Shown: positions 23,200-34,902, counted from the first letter of the stretch. The stretch: 64,000 nucleotides of DNA from Hymenolepis diminuta (GCA_900708905.1 CAADRB010000027.1:1608288-1672287); one strand, 5' to 3'. The notes: a model not told the origin generated them from the letters alone. A program made the numbers and translations.

Positions 23200-23390
23200 G
23201 TTTTATGCCTTTCTTGATCTGGAACAGTGCACTACTTTTTGTTTTTAATGTTTTCATGTCCAAATTCAGGAATTTGTTTCCTGTTTCCCGACTGAATTCG
23301 TTTTCATGGCGTCATGAGCATATTAACCAATCTTTTGGTTCTGACGTCTGATGGACCACTTTAAGCCAAGGGCACTCTAGGATGATAAGA
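23200..23390 (+). repeat. Repeat family E, copy 1 (diverged)
   Basis: Ordered blocks are shared with 30,300-30,515: GTTTTATG/GTTTTACT, TTTTGT..TCAAATGTTT/TTTTCATGTCC, AATTTGTTTCCTG/ATTTGTTCCCTG, TTCATG-C-TG-TGTC and GCCAAGG-CACT. Orientation is the same. Identity is moderate. Confidence 0.45.
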
Positions 23391-26196
23391 GCTTACATAA
23401 CAGAGTCCACTTAAGAATAAATCAATTTTACTTCTAGTTTTTGCCATCAAAAATGTTCTCTTTGAGAAATATGATCAATACCAGGGTTCTATTACTTCCT
23501 ATTGCAATAAAATTAGTATCACTCTTTGCTACAAAGCAATTAGTTAATTTTTAAATTAATAATCACGGGGAAGAACTTATTTGAATGGTGATATTAAGTT
23601 CAGATCGCCGAGTCAGTTTCCAATAAACCAGGAAATCTCACGAAAATTATTTAAGACAAAATGGTTTATTTTAGAATACCCAACTTAATATGAAAATTGG
23701 GAATATCTAAATAGTGAGCCTTTGGTGGCCGGGGAAAAGCCCAACAATACCTGGGACACCAGTGTCATGATTTTTATTAACTTTGCAAAGCTATAATACA
23801 GTGTTTAATTGCTGAAATGACAACCACACATGACGATGGTGGTCAGGACATCAAAGGGGTGTTTCATAAGTTCGATTCCTATTTCATCATGCCCTCCTTC
23901 TTTTAATGCAACATGCAAAAGTAATATTCCTCACAATAGGACTTCTAGGATTTTGAGTGGGTTCGAATTCGCGATATTAAAAGCTTATTGACCAGTTGAA
24001 TTAATAGAGTGAAAGGTCATGCAGTATCGATAAAGTGATCGCCTGTAATAGCCAGGAACGGCCAGATGATAGAACCGATAGCATCTCAATAGAACATACC
24101 TAATTTTAATGCGCTTCGCCGATAACTATTCAAGAGCTTTGAGAAAATGACAAGATATTTAATTGATAAAAAATTTCCGATCTTTATAAAAACCTAATAT
24201 ACAATCAAATTTCTGTCTCCATTCTACAAGTTTAATTTCACTTCGTAATTCTCGAATGAAGTTATTTTGAAGGACATGAACACTGAATTGTTGATATTTT
24301 ATTGCCTTTGATTATTTATTGAAATAATGTAATTTCCATCTCAAGATTCTGCAATAGCTTCATATGTGTTCTATGTGGGTTTTTCGATGTTAAGTAATCT
24401 TTTGGAGCAGATGAATTCAGATTTCTCTGAAATAGAAATAAACGTTAATTCGAAAGTAAATATAATGCAATCAAATAACAAATTGAGCTAATGTCTCAGG
24501 GCACCCCATTTGACAGTTGATGGTTTTTATCCGGTACTTGTCAACGAACATAGGCCACGAAATCTGTCAACCGCCTTATCGTACCTCATTAAGTCTTTTT
24601 AATCGCAACTCGGGTTGCTCTTGCTTAGTCCTAATGCTCTCCCCCAATCTTCCTCTTTCCAGTACCTTCTTCCATTCCTCTCTTTCCATTACTCCCATTC
24701 CAATATATAAAATTAGTTTAAATTAAATCTTGATCTTTCCGTTTGGGAAAGGTCGTTGCATCCTGTTAGCCTTTAGAAAAATCATTCGTTCCTTAAGATG
24801 GTTTCTAAGCCTAATATAGTATGACTCTAATAGTAGTTTTACTATCGGTATTCGGGCTACTTTATTAGTGAACTAGCCATCCTCTTGACACAATCGGTTA
24901 CTGTAAACCCAGTCAATGAAGACAAGGATTCGTTTAAAGCAAAAATATTTTGTTGAACTTACAATACCAACGGACAAACAAAAGAGATATATATTAAATA
25001 GCATTATGAACTACAGTGAATCGCTACGTTATGTATGAATATGTTGTGTACATTTTCGTAATTAGTTGGATTCCACTTTCGGAAAATAACCCAGTTAGAA
25101 TAACAATTAATGATAAATTTGAGTGCAAGTGCATGCAGAAAATGATACCATCATTATCACAGACAAAAACAAATTTAATGCCAAAATAATGAAATATTGG
25201 AGACCTCTGTCGATCATCAGGAGTATTTAACCACATTATGTTAAACTGATGAGCACAAATCTTAACTCATGACCGCGTCTTGCGATACCTAAACAACATT
25301 CTTGAAGGAATATTGACAGAAGAATTATTCACTTGAAATTTATAATTCCAAAATGTAAAAATAAAATTACAGAAAGACAGTTAATTTATTTTAATCATGA
25401 AAGTGTCATATTATTGAATTGAATCAATTTTTATTAACAATAGCAAGATCTTAAAAATTTCTTATTATTCCCTGTCAGTTCTAAATTCCAAAATAATTAA
25501 AAAATAGAGAAAGTTTTAAACAAGTTAAACCTAAAAAATTTTAATTATTAAGGAATAATTTTGTAATATTAATTTAAAGAATTTCTCAAAACACTTTTCT
25601 ATAACTATTAAATTTTATTTTTATATTATTTTTCTCTATCAAAATAACTGTATTTGATAATATAATTTTGTGGAGTTACCAAATTAACCCTTTTTCGCAT
25701 TTCGAACCATACGCTCATATTCGTTTCAAGGTCGCTCTTAAAAATAGGTGCCACCAACGGGCATTTTTATATTTTCCATTTTGAGAATAATCTTTGTAAG
25801 AATGTACATATAATTACTAATTGAATGTATATATATAATGTGGTAGTTTTTTTAAAAATCACCGTATCTCTATGGCAATAATTTCAAAAGAAGAATTTCA
25901 GTCAAATATGCTTTTATTTTCGTCAAACTTTGGAGTATTATTTGAAATTGCATAGAATTTATTGATAATAATCAGAAACCACTTTTCCAACAAAATCTAT
26001 TTAGTCTTAATAGTGAATTAAATATTTCTCTTTGTGTTGTGACGACTTAGTCCGTTTAAATGGCCTACCAGTTAAGTTTCTAGAAAATACATTGAAAAAA
26101 CACTTTTCAGTTTTCTATTTCATCATGATTTATTTTGAACATATTAAAGAAAATATAAAGAATGTGGTATTATCGCGAAAAGGGAAAAAACGTCCA
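23391..26196. other. Intergenic, no gene recognised
   Basis: AT-rich DNA leading to the USP array. A tRNA B-box-like GGGTTCGAATTCG occurs near 23,957 without a matching tRNA structure. Short frames (24,517-24,726; 25,024-25,236) are not convincing. Confidence 0.55.
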
Positions 26197-26655
26197 TCAA
26201 GTCGTTTTAACAGGAGACTTAGTTTTTACTTCGGGAGGAACGACAAGAACGGGAATTTTGGATTCTTTGACGAGATAATGTGTAACTTCAAAAAATGACG
26301 TTAGATGAGTTCGAGTACATCCTAACATCATCATATTAGCGCTCTCCAAAGCAGCCAGAAGAATAATGGTTTCTCCAGCATCACCACTGGAAGGGGTTGT
26401 AATCCTGCAGTTAACTAAGGCTTTCTCCGCAATTTTCTTGTATTTGGCCTCATCGAAATTCACTTTGACCTCTTCATTTGGAATATTGGCAGGATTTACA
26501 AAACTGATGGAATCCTGGAGAAATGTAGGCTGAAGAATATGAGTGAATATAATAAAATTGGTAATACGATAACTGAACTTAAAGAACCAGTCGAATTATA
26601 GTTCGTCTACCTGTAAAATCATAGATTGAAGTTTTTCGTCTCTCAGACCTCATGG
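26197..26655 (-). pseudogene. Universal stress protein pseudogene (USP-a)
   Basis: Minus-strand relative of the USP gene at 27,639. An open frame of about 130 codons from 26,592 to the stop at 26,197 reads FDWFFKFSYRITNF, ILQPTFLQDSI, VNFDEAKYKKIAE and KESKIPVLVVPPE. It is preceded in frame by TAA and has no usable ATG. Upstream bases to about 26,650 still align with the paralogue's GRKIIIPVD region but with a net 5-nt deletion, so the N-terminal half is frameshifted. The glycine loop is also degraded (LGCTRTHLTSFFEV instead of G-x2-G-x9-G-S/T). No splice acceptor in the right phase would rescue the start. An assembly error could mimic this. Confidence 0.8.
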
Positions 26656-26659
26656 CGCA

Positions 26660-27638
26660 GAGTTGTAACGTCTCGATAATATAGTTTTTATTAAATTGGG
26701 GTTGCCTGTTATTTGGTGAGAAGGATTTATTATTTTTTTTCCTAATCAACCAATATTTTGCAATTCTGTTGATCTAATTTCATTTAAGATTATTGTGTAC
26801 ATGATCGTAAGATCACCAGTTAAGATACTTCGGAGTAAAGATGTTTAATATCTTGGTAAAATAAAGTTTCCGGTTAGTGAAGAGTGGTGTGATAAGATAT
26901 TTTTAAACAATTTATTTAAGATGAAAATTATTCCCCTATCGCTCAAATATTAAATTATAATATTATATTTATAATATAATACAAATTATAATATAATAAT
27001 TTATATTATAATATTATATTCATTAAATTATTTAACAATATTAATACATTGGGCGTATGTATTTAAATCATTTGATACTAAGGTAAGATATACTCAAAAC
27101 CAAAGGTTCGACGATAAGATGCTATTTTTAAGATAATATCCTCAAAGCAGAAGATTTTCCACTAAAAAGAAATTTTGAAAATCGAAGATTGCACAATAAG
27201 GAGCTTCCAATTTATTAACATTTTCTGAACGAAGTGAAGTTTCTGAAATAAGATAATTAGTATAATCTAAACCCATTATCCACAGTTCTTAGAATATTCT
27301 AGAAATTTATTAAGATATTAAAGAGGAACTTAGGAATTTCCGAACTTCACTTATTCACGACAGAAAATTAGTTTTTTGGAACTCACTTTCTGCAATTTTT
27401 GTATTGACTAGCTTCAATAAGAGTGGCTGGTCATTCAGATCGTTTGATGCACGCCAATTATTTTCAAACCCATGTCCAACTTAATTAATCAGTATCAAAT
27501 TTTATGATTATTATCTCTCATACGTCACGTAAAAATAAAGGGAAATAACCAAATTAAAAGCATTTTTATTAAAATTTGATGTAATATCGAATGAAGATTG
27601 AAAACATACTGTGAAATGTCAGTGCTTTCTTGGAATGG
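26660..27638. other. Spacer between USP-a and USP-b
   Basis: Very AT-rich. It includes the self-complementary AT tract at 26,950-27,030. No gene. Confidence 0.6.
26950..27030. repeat. Self-complementary AT tract
   Basis: Repeated ATTATAATATTATA-type units in both orientations, all A/T, able to form hairpins or cruciforms. Probably a simple repeat. Confidence 0.7.
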
Positions 27639-28127
27639 TTAATCTTTCGACCCAGGAGGGACAACAAGAACGGGTATTTTGGATTCCACAACAAGATAGT
27701 GGGCGACTTCTCCAAGAGGGGTATGATGGACTCCTGAATATCCCACCACAATCAAATTCGCCTTTTCCTTATCAGCCAATTCAAGGATAGCTTCGCCAAT
27801 ATCACATTCAGCAAGACATTTTGTCGAGAAATTAACGTGAGCTTCATTTGCCAGTTTCTTATATGTGGCTTCGATTTTATGCGCCTCGTCAAAATTAAGC
27901 TTAACTTCCTCCTTTGGATTATATAACGAACCTTCTAGATTGATAACTTCGTGAGCGAATGTAGGTTGCACAACGTGAGTGAAGATAATGTGGTCGGTTT
28001 TACGATAGCCATATTTGAAAAACCAATCGAAGGCGTCATGAACATTATCACTATTATCCACGGGAATGATGATTTTTCTTCCAAGCTGAGAGTTGCATTG
28101 GCGTTCCTCAGGCTGTGCGGGTTTCAT
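27639..28127 (-). CDS. Universal stress protein, subgroup 1 (USP-b)
   Basis: An intronless 162-residue USP (Rossmann-like alpha/beta fold, usually a cytosolic dimer with stress-linked nucleotide binding). A 15-residue polar leader is followed by LGRKIIIPVDNSDNVHDAF, with the conserved N-terminal aspartate. DWFFKYGYRKTDHIIFTHV, NFDEAHKIEATYKKLA and the C-terminal strand SKIPVLVVPPG follow. The nucleotide loop reads GYSGVHHTPLGEV, so the spacing G-x2-G-x6-G-E differs from the usual G-x2-G-x9-G-S/T. Nucleotide binding may be altered. It is second in a same-strand array with pseudogene USP-a about 1 kb downstream and USP-c 2.8 kb upstream. No splice acceptor sits before the ATG, unlike the housekeeping genes. 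The function of flatworm USPs is not established. Confidence 0.9.
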   Translation of the reverse strand: MKPAQPEERQCNSQLGRKIIIPVDNSDNVHDAFDWFFKYGYRKTDHIIFTHVVQPTFAHEVINLEGSLYNPKEEVKLNFDEAHKIEATYKKLANEAHVNFSTKCLAECDIGEAILELADKEKANLIVVGYSGVHHTPLGEVAHYLVVESKIPVLVVPPGSKD

Positions 28128-28206
28128 GATGTGAAGTTATCAAAACATTAAAGGGTTTGTGAATAAACTTGAACAGCTTGGTAATAAAAAAGAGTAATCA
28201 GCTCTA

Positions 28207-28254
28207 GAAAGCCAATCTTTTCCTTCTCTCTTTTGGGGCGGTAACCAACCAGTT
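28207..28254 (-). promoter_or_regulatory. Conserved upstream block of USP-b (shared with USP-c)
   Basis: Minus-strand block containing AACTGGTTGG(T/C)TACC at 107-127 nt before the ATG; 18 of 21 bases (28,234-28,254) match USP-c at 31,522-31,542. A nearby AGCCAAT stretch on the plus strand is also shared. It may be duplicated promoter or 5' UTR. Confidence 0.55.
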
Positions 28255-30299
28255 TGCTGAACTCTGTGTGAAATATTGATAATTAATTTGAGTCACTTTT
28301 TAAAATATATATGCGCAATCATTCTCATCACACAAAAGCGTTTTGCACATTCTACTTTTGAAAAAGCACCTAAACACAAGGTCAAGTGAGAAGCGAAATG
28401 AGGAAGGGAAACAAGAAGAACGAGTTTACATTACTTCATCCGATTTCTAAACTATACTTAAGAAATTGAAAATTGAACTTTCCAAGTTCAAAGGTTCAAG
28501 TCTTTGGATTCCTAACTTAAATATTTACATTGAAAGGTTTTTAGCTATCCAACTTTCATTGAGTTCGGAACTCATTGATTTGTTGATGAAATTAAGGTTT
28601 TAATCTTACCCATCTCGGTGATTTCAACTCTTTATGAAAGCTAATTAGGACTTATTAGAATAACAGTTGCTCTCTGTTCTACACAAACATAAAGAATTTA
28701 GTTAGAACATACCCATAAAAGTACTCTGATGCTTTAATTCTGGATTAGCTTCCTTCAATTTGTCGTATGACTATCCATTTTAATCCAACCATTTATTCTA
28801 TCATAAGCTCCCTATTGGTCGAATAATAATGTTATTAATGTATCACCTGTCTTCCACTACAATTTGATCTTCGTTCAATGCAATAATTGCTACCATTTCC
28901 ATTTGGTGCACTATTCATTTCTCTATCTTGCAGTTCTGTCATCCAGTAGATTTGGATGAGTTATTCTGTTCCATGGAGTTTCATTTTATTTATAGCTAAT
29001 TCATTAGATTTCATATTGAACAAACTCTAGCAGGCACTGTTACGTTAATATCTTGTGTGTATTATCGTCTGCATGGAGTCTGGCTACTAGAACATTATCA
29101 CTAACATCATCAACAAAATGACAACTCGTATATTTGATACAAACTATATTTTTCTATTTCAAATTAACAAAAAATATTGATACGAAGAGTGAATTCCCAG
29201 GATTAATTATGATTTTTTGGCTATAGTATCGTGTGGCTGCTTAAAAAACAAAGAGGAGTGCCATTTCATTCAACTCTACTCCCTGATTAAATAATGCTCT
29301 CTATGAATTTTATTCTTAAAAAGTAATGGTAAAAGTCGCTCGCCTTGCTTGTGAGTCCACAATATAATGATTAACATTCCGAGGTTACGAGATCTGAGCA
29401 CCTCTGGAACTATGGATAGCCAATCGCACGGGCTGATTCTGATCATTAAGAAGGATGAGTGAATTTGAGTTTCTCATAAACGTGTCTCTAAGCTACCTTA
29501 CCTATTAACACTCTTTTGAATGAAACTTAAATTTTGTCTATACTGCTATTTAAAGGCTTTGGATTATTTTGACTATTTAATCTACTTATGAGAATGGGAT
29601 TGGTGGATCCACCTAAACCTTTATAAGTGTTCACTTTAATTTGGAAGATTTTATCTGACGTTGAATGAGTTGAATTTGATTTATTGAAATAATTATCCAA
29701 TAAATTGAAAAGAAACAAGTCGATACAATTTTCTGTCTGAGAAATTTTGATCCAACAGTATTCGAAGCTTAAATTTATCAAGAAAATTTGACGTGGAGAT
29801 GATACCACTGACAACTTGAATTGCAGAGAAATAGTTCATAATCAAATTTCACTCTTCCTATACCAATTAGAATAATATAATAAGATGAAACTTTTATTTA
29901 ACTTTTTTCCTGTATTCAAACTTGAAAAATTAACTTTTTTCCACATATATTCAATATAACATATTCTACTTACCTCTGACTTTATATTTCAGAATCGTTT
30001 ATAAGTTTCTTCAGCTATCATTTGAATGTTTCCAAAAAAGCAGTTTTCTTTTTAGAAAACCTTTCTATTCTTTCGCGTAAATTGGATCAGAAATATACAT
30101 TCCCAACCGCTTGCATGATATTTGTGATTAAAGGGAATCGTCTAGTTGTCGCCGACATAAGATTACATGATTCCGTAAGTTGAACGTTCATTAGAGGAAC
30201 TCGATGCTTTAAGATAGTCAAATATGAGCTAAAAGAAGGGGACTGAGTGGAAATAGAAAGTGAATTTAGGGTATCGAAAGAGTTACACGTCTTTACTCT
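28255..30299. other. Spacer between USP-b and USP-c
   Basis: AT-rich, no gene. It contains a tRNA-like segment at 29,325-29,500. A minus frame at 29,527-29,814 has no USP similarity. Confidence 0.55.
29325..29500 (+). repeat. Possible tRNA-derived SINE remnant
   Basis: GTCGCTCGCCTTGCTTGTGA followed about 33 nt later by GAGGTTACGAGATCTGAGC resembles A- and B-box regions of tRNA-like retroposons. GATAGCCAATCGCAC and TTTCTCATAA then follow and have weak partners near 555-620. No tRNA cloverleaf can be drawn. Confidence 0.3.
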
Positions 30300-30515
30300 T
30301 TGTTTTACTTACTGTTTGCTTCTTGGATACAGCCCACTGTTTTGTGCTCAAATGTTTCACTGCCAAAATTTAGGGGAAACAGAGTACGAATTTGAAGATT
30401 TGTTCCCTGATTACTGAGTTGATTCATGTTCGTGGTGTCCAGAGCTTATTGACTTTTGAATTAATTTAGATGGTAGGCCCACAACTAATGGCCAAGGCAC
30501 TAGCAGGACGAGAAA
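30300..30515 (+). repeat. Repeat family E, copy 2 (diverged)
   Basis: Partner of 23,200-23,390, same orientation, lying between USP-b and USP-c. Found by eye. Confidence 0.45.
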
Positions 30516-30939
30516 AGATAACGTGATTTTAACTTTGCAGAGCTTATTCATTTTGGACGTGAATTCAATTAGAATCCCGGATATTTCGAAATTGGAATGC
30601 CGAATATTGACCTGCTGGCTCTACTTTACAAGAAAAACGCGCATAACATGAATCAAAAAATCAAATATAATAAAACCTTTTTGACATTCTGTCTTCATTT
30701 TTGGACTCTATCCTATCACCTCCGCTTATTACTCCTCCTGTTCGGATGATTTTCGATCGCTAAATAATTATGGAAGTAATAAAAACCAATGTATCAACTG
30801 CAAGCTACTTTGCCATGTGGGTCAAAATATTTGTAAAAATAAATATCGTAGTAAGTTTTATTGCCTCATAAGGGAAATCTAATATCAATAAAAGTAATTT
30901 TCAGAGATTAAATAGCAAAAAGTTGAAAATGTTATTTTC

Positions 30940-31431
30940 TTATATGAAGCAGTTTTGATCGTCCGTTTCTTCTGAAGGAACGACAAGAACTGGAATCTTA
31001 GAATTCACAATGACTTCATAAGTGCTTTCTCCAAGTGCCGTGGCTACTATCAAATTGGCTTTCTCCTCTTCGGCAAGCAAGTTTATAGCATCAGCTATAT
31101 CACTATCAGCCAAGCAAGTAGTCCTGAAGTTCACACCCGCCTTCTTCGCTAACTCCCTGTATTTTTCTTCAATTTTGTGTGCTTCATCGAAATTCAGTTT
31201 GAAATCTTCAGTGGGATTGAAGTTAGAGTTCCCTATGCTGATAGATCCGTGAATGAATGTTGGTTGGACAACATTGGCAAATACAACGAAATCAGCCGGG
31301 CGATAACCAAACTTGAAGAACCATTCAAAGGCCTCTTGCACGTTGGAACTCTTATCCAAGGGAAATATGATCTTCCTTCCAAGTTCTTCATTACATGATG
31401 CTTTGGGCTCTTCAGGTTTTGCTTGCTGCAT
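30940..31431 (-). CDS. Universal stress protein, subgroup 1 with deleted glycine loop (USP-c)
   Basis: An intronless USP of 163 residues from the preferred ATG at 31,431. That start gives MQQAKPEEPK, aligning with MKPAQPEERQ of USP-b; an in-frame ATG at 31,455 would add 8 residues. Blocks are LGRKIIFPLDKSSNVQEAF (aspartate kept), EWFFKFGYRPADFVVFANV, LNFDEAHKIEEKYRELAKK and SKIPVLVVPSEE. Between ANLIVA and YEVIVNSKI only TALGEST remains. About 7 residues of the nucleotide-binding glycine loop are missing compared with USP-b, while the frame is open throughout. Binding of ATP in the usual way is unlikely; the protein may act without nucleotide or be drifting. Its upstream block matches that of USP-b and is preceded by TATAAATA. 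Confidence 0.9.
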   Translation of the reverse strand: MQQAKPEEPKASCNEELGRKIIFPLDKSSNVQEAFEWFFKFGYRPADFVVFANVVQPTFIHGSISIGNSNFNPTEDFKLNFDEAHKIEEKYRELAKKAGVNFRTTCLADSDIADAINLLAEEEKANLIVATALGESTYEVIVNSKIPVLVVPSEETDDQNCFI

Positions 31432-31521
31432 GGTGAAATAATGTGAAAACTTCAAACTTTGTGGCTTAAGTACAACATCCTGGTATCAACTTCAACGAGC
31501 CAATTGATTCAATCTCACTAC

Positions 31522-31549
31522 TGGAGTGGTAGCCAACCAGTTATTTATA
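31522..31549 (-). promoter_or_regulatory. TATA box and conserved upstream block of USP-c
   Basis: On the minus strand TATAAATA (31,549-31,542) runs into the ACTGGTTGGCTACCACT block shared with USP-b. It lies about 90-118 nt before the preferred ATG. The transcription start would be expected near or just after the conserved block. Confidence 0.5.
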
Positions 31550-34407
31550 TTGTATGTAAGTAAATATCATTTTCATTTAAAGTACCATTGACTAATAATT
31601 GTTGAGTCAATATTGAAACCATTTCGGCATCTTGAACTTACGTACCAACGAAAAAGCGCCAAATAATAGATGACACTACTTCAGAAGAAATTCACAAGCT
31701 TAACCGATAGGTAATGAAAAACGAAGCAATTGTTTCTTATTTCTTCATTCGGAGTTTGTGGATACCTCTTAGACTTGATATGAAAGAAAATGACCGGAAA
31801 TTGGCTGTAGAGCAAATCGTAAAATTCACTCGAGTAGATTCAAAAAGTCATATTTTATCGGAAATCTCATGAAAAACCATTTTTAGGCAACAAAATTGAG
31901 TTATTTATACTAATGACACTATGCATTTAGTATCCTTTAATATCATTTTACTTAATTTGCATAGCTAATAATGAGTGTGCTACGGAGAATTTTAAGTAAA
32001 CCTGCTTTCTTCTCATTCGCTAAAATAAAATCAATAACCTCCGAAAATCATAGTAGAGTACTTTTATTTGGCCAGGGTTTTTCGATGATGTATGAGTGCG
32101 TTTGGGTGAGTTAATGAGTATATGCTCATTAATCAGTATAAATATCGATGCACATGTGGGATCGTCTGCAACCTCAGGCACAGAAAAGCTATTTGATAAA
32201 CTAGAGAGATTCCAAATAGTGTTCACACCTCAGTTTTAAACTGTTGTATATGGTAACTTACTACCCGATGACTAAGGTATTAAAACGCACTGATATATTT
32301 TGAGTTCAATTGTTAGCCTCTTAAGTAATAAAGGCGTATAGACTTTTATTTATTCGTGTAAATTATCTGAATGCGAAGGTTTCCCTAGAGTCATTCTCAA
32401 ATTTGAGAAAAAAACGTAAAAACAAGGTCTTGATAATTGAATATGATTCTTCTCATGCCAGTCGTGTTCGATTAATTTTTAATGAAGAAAAAGAGTCCAA
32501 ATGTTTGGAATCAGTTCTAGGTGATTGCTTCTCTGTCTTGACAAGATTTCATTCGAAAAATAGCTCTAAGAGTGACTTGATAATTTTGATGCACCAGAAG
32601 TGCGGTTTATGATTCTTCCTGCTTGAGCATGCACAACATCAAAGGTGATTTTTACAGTAAATAATTTGAATGTCAAAAATCTTTATACACGAAGAAATGA
32701 CAATGTGACGCAGAAATAATGGAATAGGACTTTTGGGAATGACATTCACTTTTATGTAGTTCTCACGTGCTCAATGCACCTCGGTAAGTTGCATGATAAA
32801 AGTTTGCTAATTCTTTGTAAAAACAGTGTTTTATGCTATTTATATTAAATTTCGAACAATTCAAAATTTTCTCCTCAAATATTCAAGAAGATACAGTGAT
32901 GTCTGTGCATTCATAACCATTGTGATTGAAAATTAATCTTTTATTTTGAAAAAATTTTTGTATTTTTAATTTGTGAACATGAATACGTTATAAAACTAAA
33001 GCGCCCGCTGAAATGATCGATCGTTTGACCGCATTAAAACGTCCATAGTTGGTGAATCGAAACGACACACGGAAAGTACAAAGTTGGTGAAGGTGAATAA
33101 GTGATACATGCTCAGATCAGTGCAAATAAGGCAAGAACTAATAACGATAGATTCGGTAGTGGAAACTTAAGAAGGAATTGCCCATCAATAGACAAATAAT
33201 TCGATTGTGGAAAATATAGAAAAAATATACCAAAAGAAAAGAAAAGAGAATTTTCTAGAAGAGTTATTTAGTTTATAATAGATACAAATTTTTGCTCATA
33301 CCATCTAACTATTCTGTAGATATGTAAATAGAGTGGCACTAATTCCCAATAATGCACTCTTAGTTCGGTTATCAAGCTGCTGCAACGAACTTGGATTTGA
33401 ATATGAATGCAAACGTGCCTTCTTGAAAGAATTTCATCCAGTTTATTGGTGAGCCGATATTCTTCAAAGGTGAGCATAAACTAAAGATATTCTTTCCAAA
33501 CTCTCAAGCCAAGAAGTTCTCCATGATTAAGAGCCGCCAGTTGCAAATTGACCTTAAGGAGAGGTCTTTATTTTTATACTTCATTTCATTATTATTTCGC
33601 CAAAGTTAATATTACAAACTATAAATCTCACTTACAAATTCGTTAAATCTAGCACTAATTATATGATTTTAGTATTATAGAAGAGAAAGAAGTTAACCAA
33701 TTGAAATATGTGTATAAATGAAAACTGAAGAGCACATGCTCAAATGGGGAGGCATCATGTGCTTGTGGTGAATAATCCCACGTGCAAATCACAAAAGCTC
33801 TCTTGCTTTAATATGTACATTTTTATTTTAACATAAAGGAAAATGAAAAAAAAATTTTACAGTGCAAAATTTATGGTGCCAAGTTCTTATGAAATTCGTG
33901 TAAATAATTAAGAATAACGATTTATCTGGAAGGAGAGTATTTGAATTAATATTTAATGTGCCTTGATGGCATAAAATAATGACCATGGCGGTAATTTAAG
34001 TTGAAAATCAAAATGAGATCTAATGCAAGAACTTGTTTATTAAGTGCATGATCCCTGCACTTTAATGAATAAAAGAAATCAGTTCATTTTAATGAAAATA
34101 GTTGAAAAAGAATAACAATTCTTAAAGCCACCTTGATTCCCAATCGATTTGCTTAATCTTTAAAATTATTAAAATTTAGTGGTATAACATCTAATCATTA
34201 AGAAAGTGGGTTTTAGAATGGAGAAAAGTTTAATAATGATCTTTGTTTTAAATGACATATGATTTATCGCCACCCTTTTGAAAATGCCCGCCGAAAGGGA
34301 ATAGAAAACCCTTTTTAATTGGAACATGTTTTTATTTACAAGTGAATAAAATCAAATATATAGATAATGGATTGTGATGTCACAAATGATTATTGAGTGA
34401 TTTTAAA
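31550..34407. other. Spacer between USP-c and USP-d
   Basis: AT-rich, about 2.9 kb, no gene or repeat recognised. Short frames (32,020-32,226; 32,403-32,612; 33,268-33,477) lack domain features. Confidence 0.6.
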
Positions 34408-34902
34408 TTAGGCCAGGGTTAAGGACATAGTTCTTGGGATTGGAGGCACGACCAAGACCGGAAAATTTGAATGATTGACCAGGTGTTTGGACACGTCGCC
34501 AATGAGTGTTCGTTTCACTGATTCATTACCCCTCGTGGGTACAACAATGAGGTTGGCCTGCCTCTCAGCTGCCATTTTGAGTATCGCATCAGCTACCGAC
34601 GATCCAGCAAGAATTTCTGAGGAGGAAGCAATGTTTGCCGCTTCTGCCAACTTGTTATATTTATTCATCAATTGGCTCGCCTCATCATAGTCTCCCGAGA
34701 AGTTTTGACTAATGAACTCAGTAGGTCTCTCTAGACTGACGACCATTTTGTGAGCAGCCACCTTGGGATGCATTACATGGGCGAAGTAGATAAAATCATT
34801 CGGACGGTAAGCGAATTTGAGGAACCAGTTGAATGCGCGGTGACAAAGGGAACTTCCATCGATGGGAATGATAACGCATCTTCCCAGTTGAACATCAGTC
34901 AT
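34408..34902 (-). CDS. Universal stress protein, subgroup 2 (USP-d)
   Basis: An intronless 164-residue USP. It starts MTDVQLGRCVIIPIDGSSLCH, with the conserved aspartate in the first strand, then RAFNWFLKFAYRPNDFIYFAHV, SEILAGSSVADAIL and HSNFPVLVVPP. The nucleotide loop reads VPTRGNESVKRTLIGDVSKH: the first glycine is proline, the x9 spacing is kept and the final G-S/T is G-D. It belongs with USP-e and USP-f by the RAFxW, NDF and KRTL/RRTL segments, yet keeps WFLKF closer to subgroup 1, so it may be the connecting type. A TATA-like ATAAAAGG lies about 70-80 nt before the ATG and TATAAG about 60 nt before. Confidence 0.9.
   Translation of the reverse strand: MTDVQLGRCVIIPIDGSSLCHRAFNWFLKFAYRPNDFIYFAHVMHPKVAAHKMVVSLERPTEFISQNFSGDYDEASQLMNKYNKLAEAANIASSSEILAGSSVADAILKMAAERQANLIVVPTRGNESVKRTLIGDVSKHLVNHSNFPVLVVPPIPRTMSLTLA

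Noticed and set aside
23950..23970. GGGTTCGAATTCG as part of a tRNA gene
   Set aside because: It resembles a B box but no acceptor, D or anticodon arms can be paired around it.
26032..26298. Plus-strand 88-codon frame
   Set aside because: It is antisense to the USP pseudogene and its spacer, with no domain features.
31432..31455. Upstream ATG of USP-c
   Set aside because: It would add MKFSHYFT, which has no counterpart in USP-b; the ATG at 31,431 aligns with the paralogue's start.
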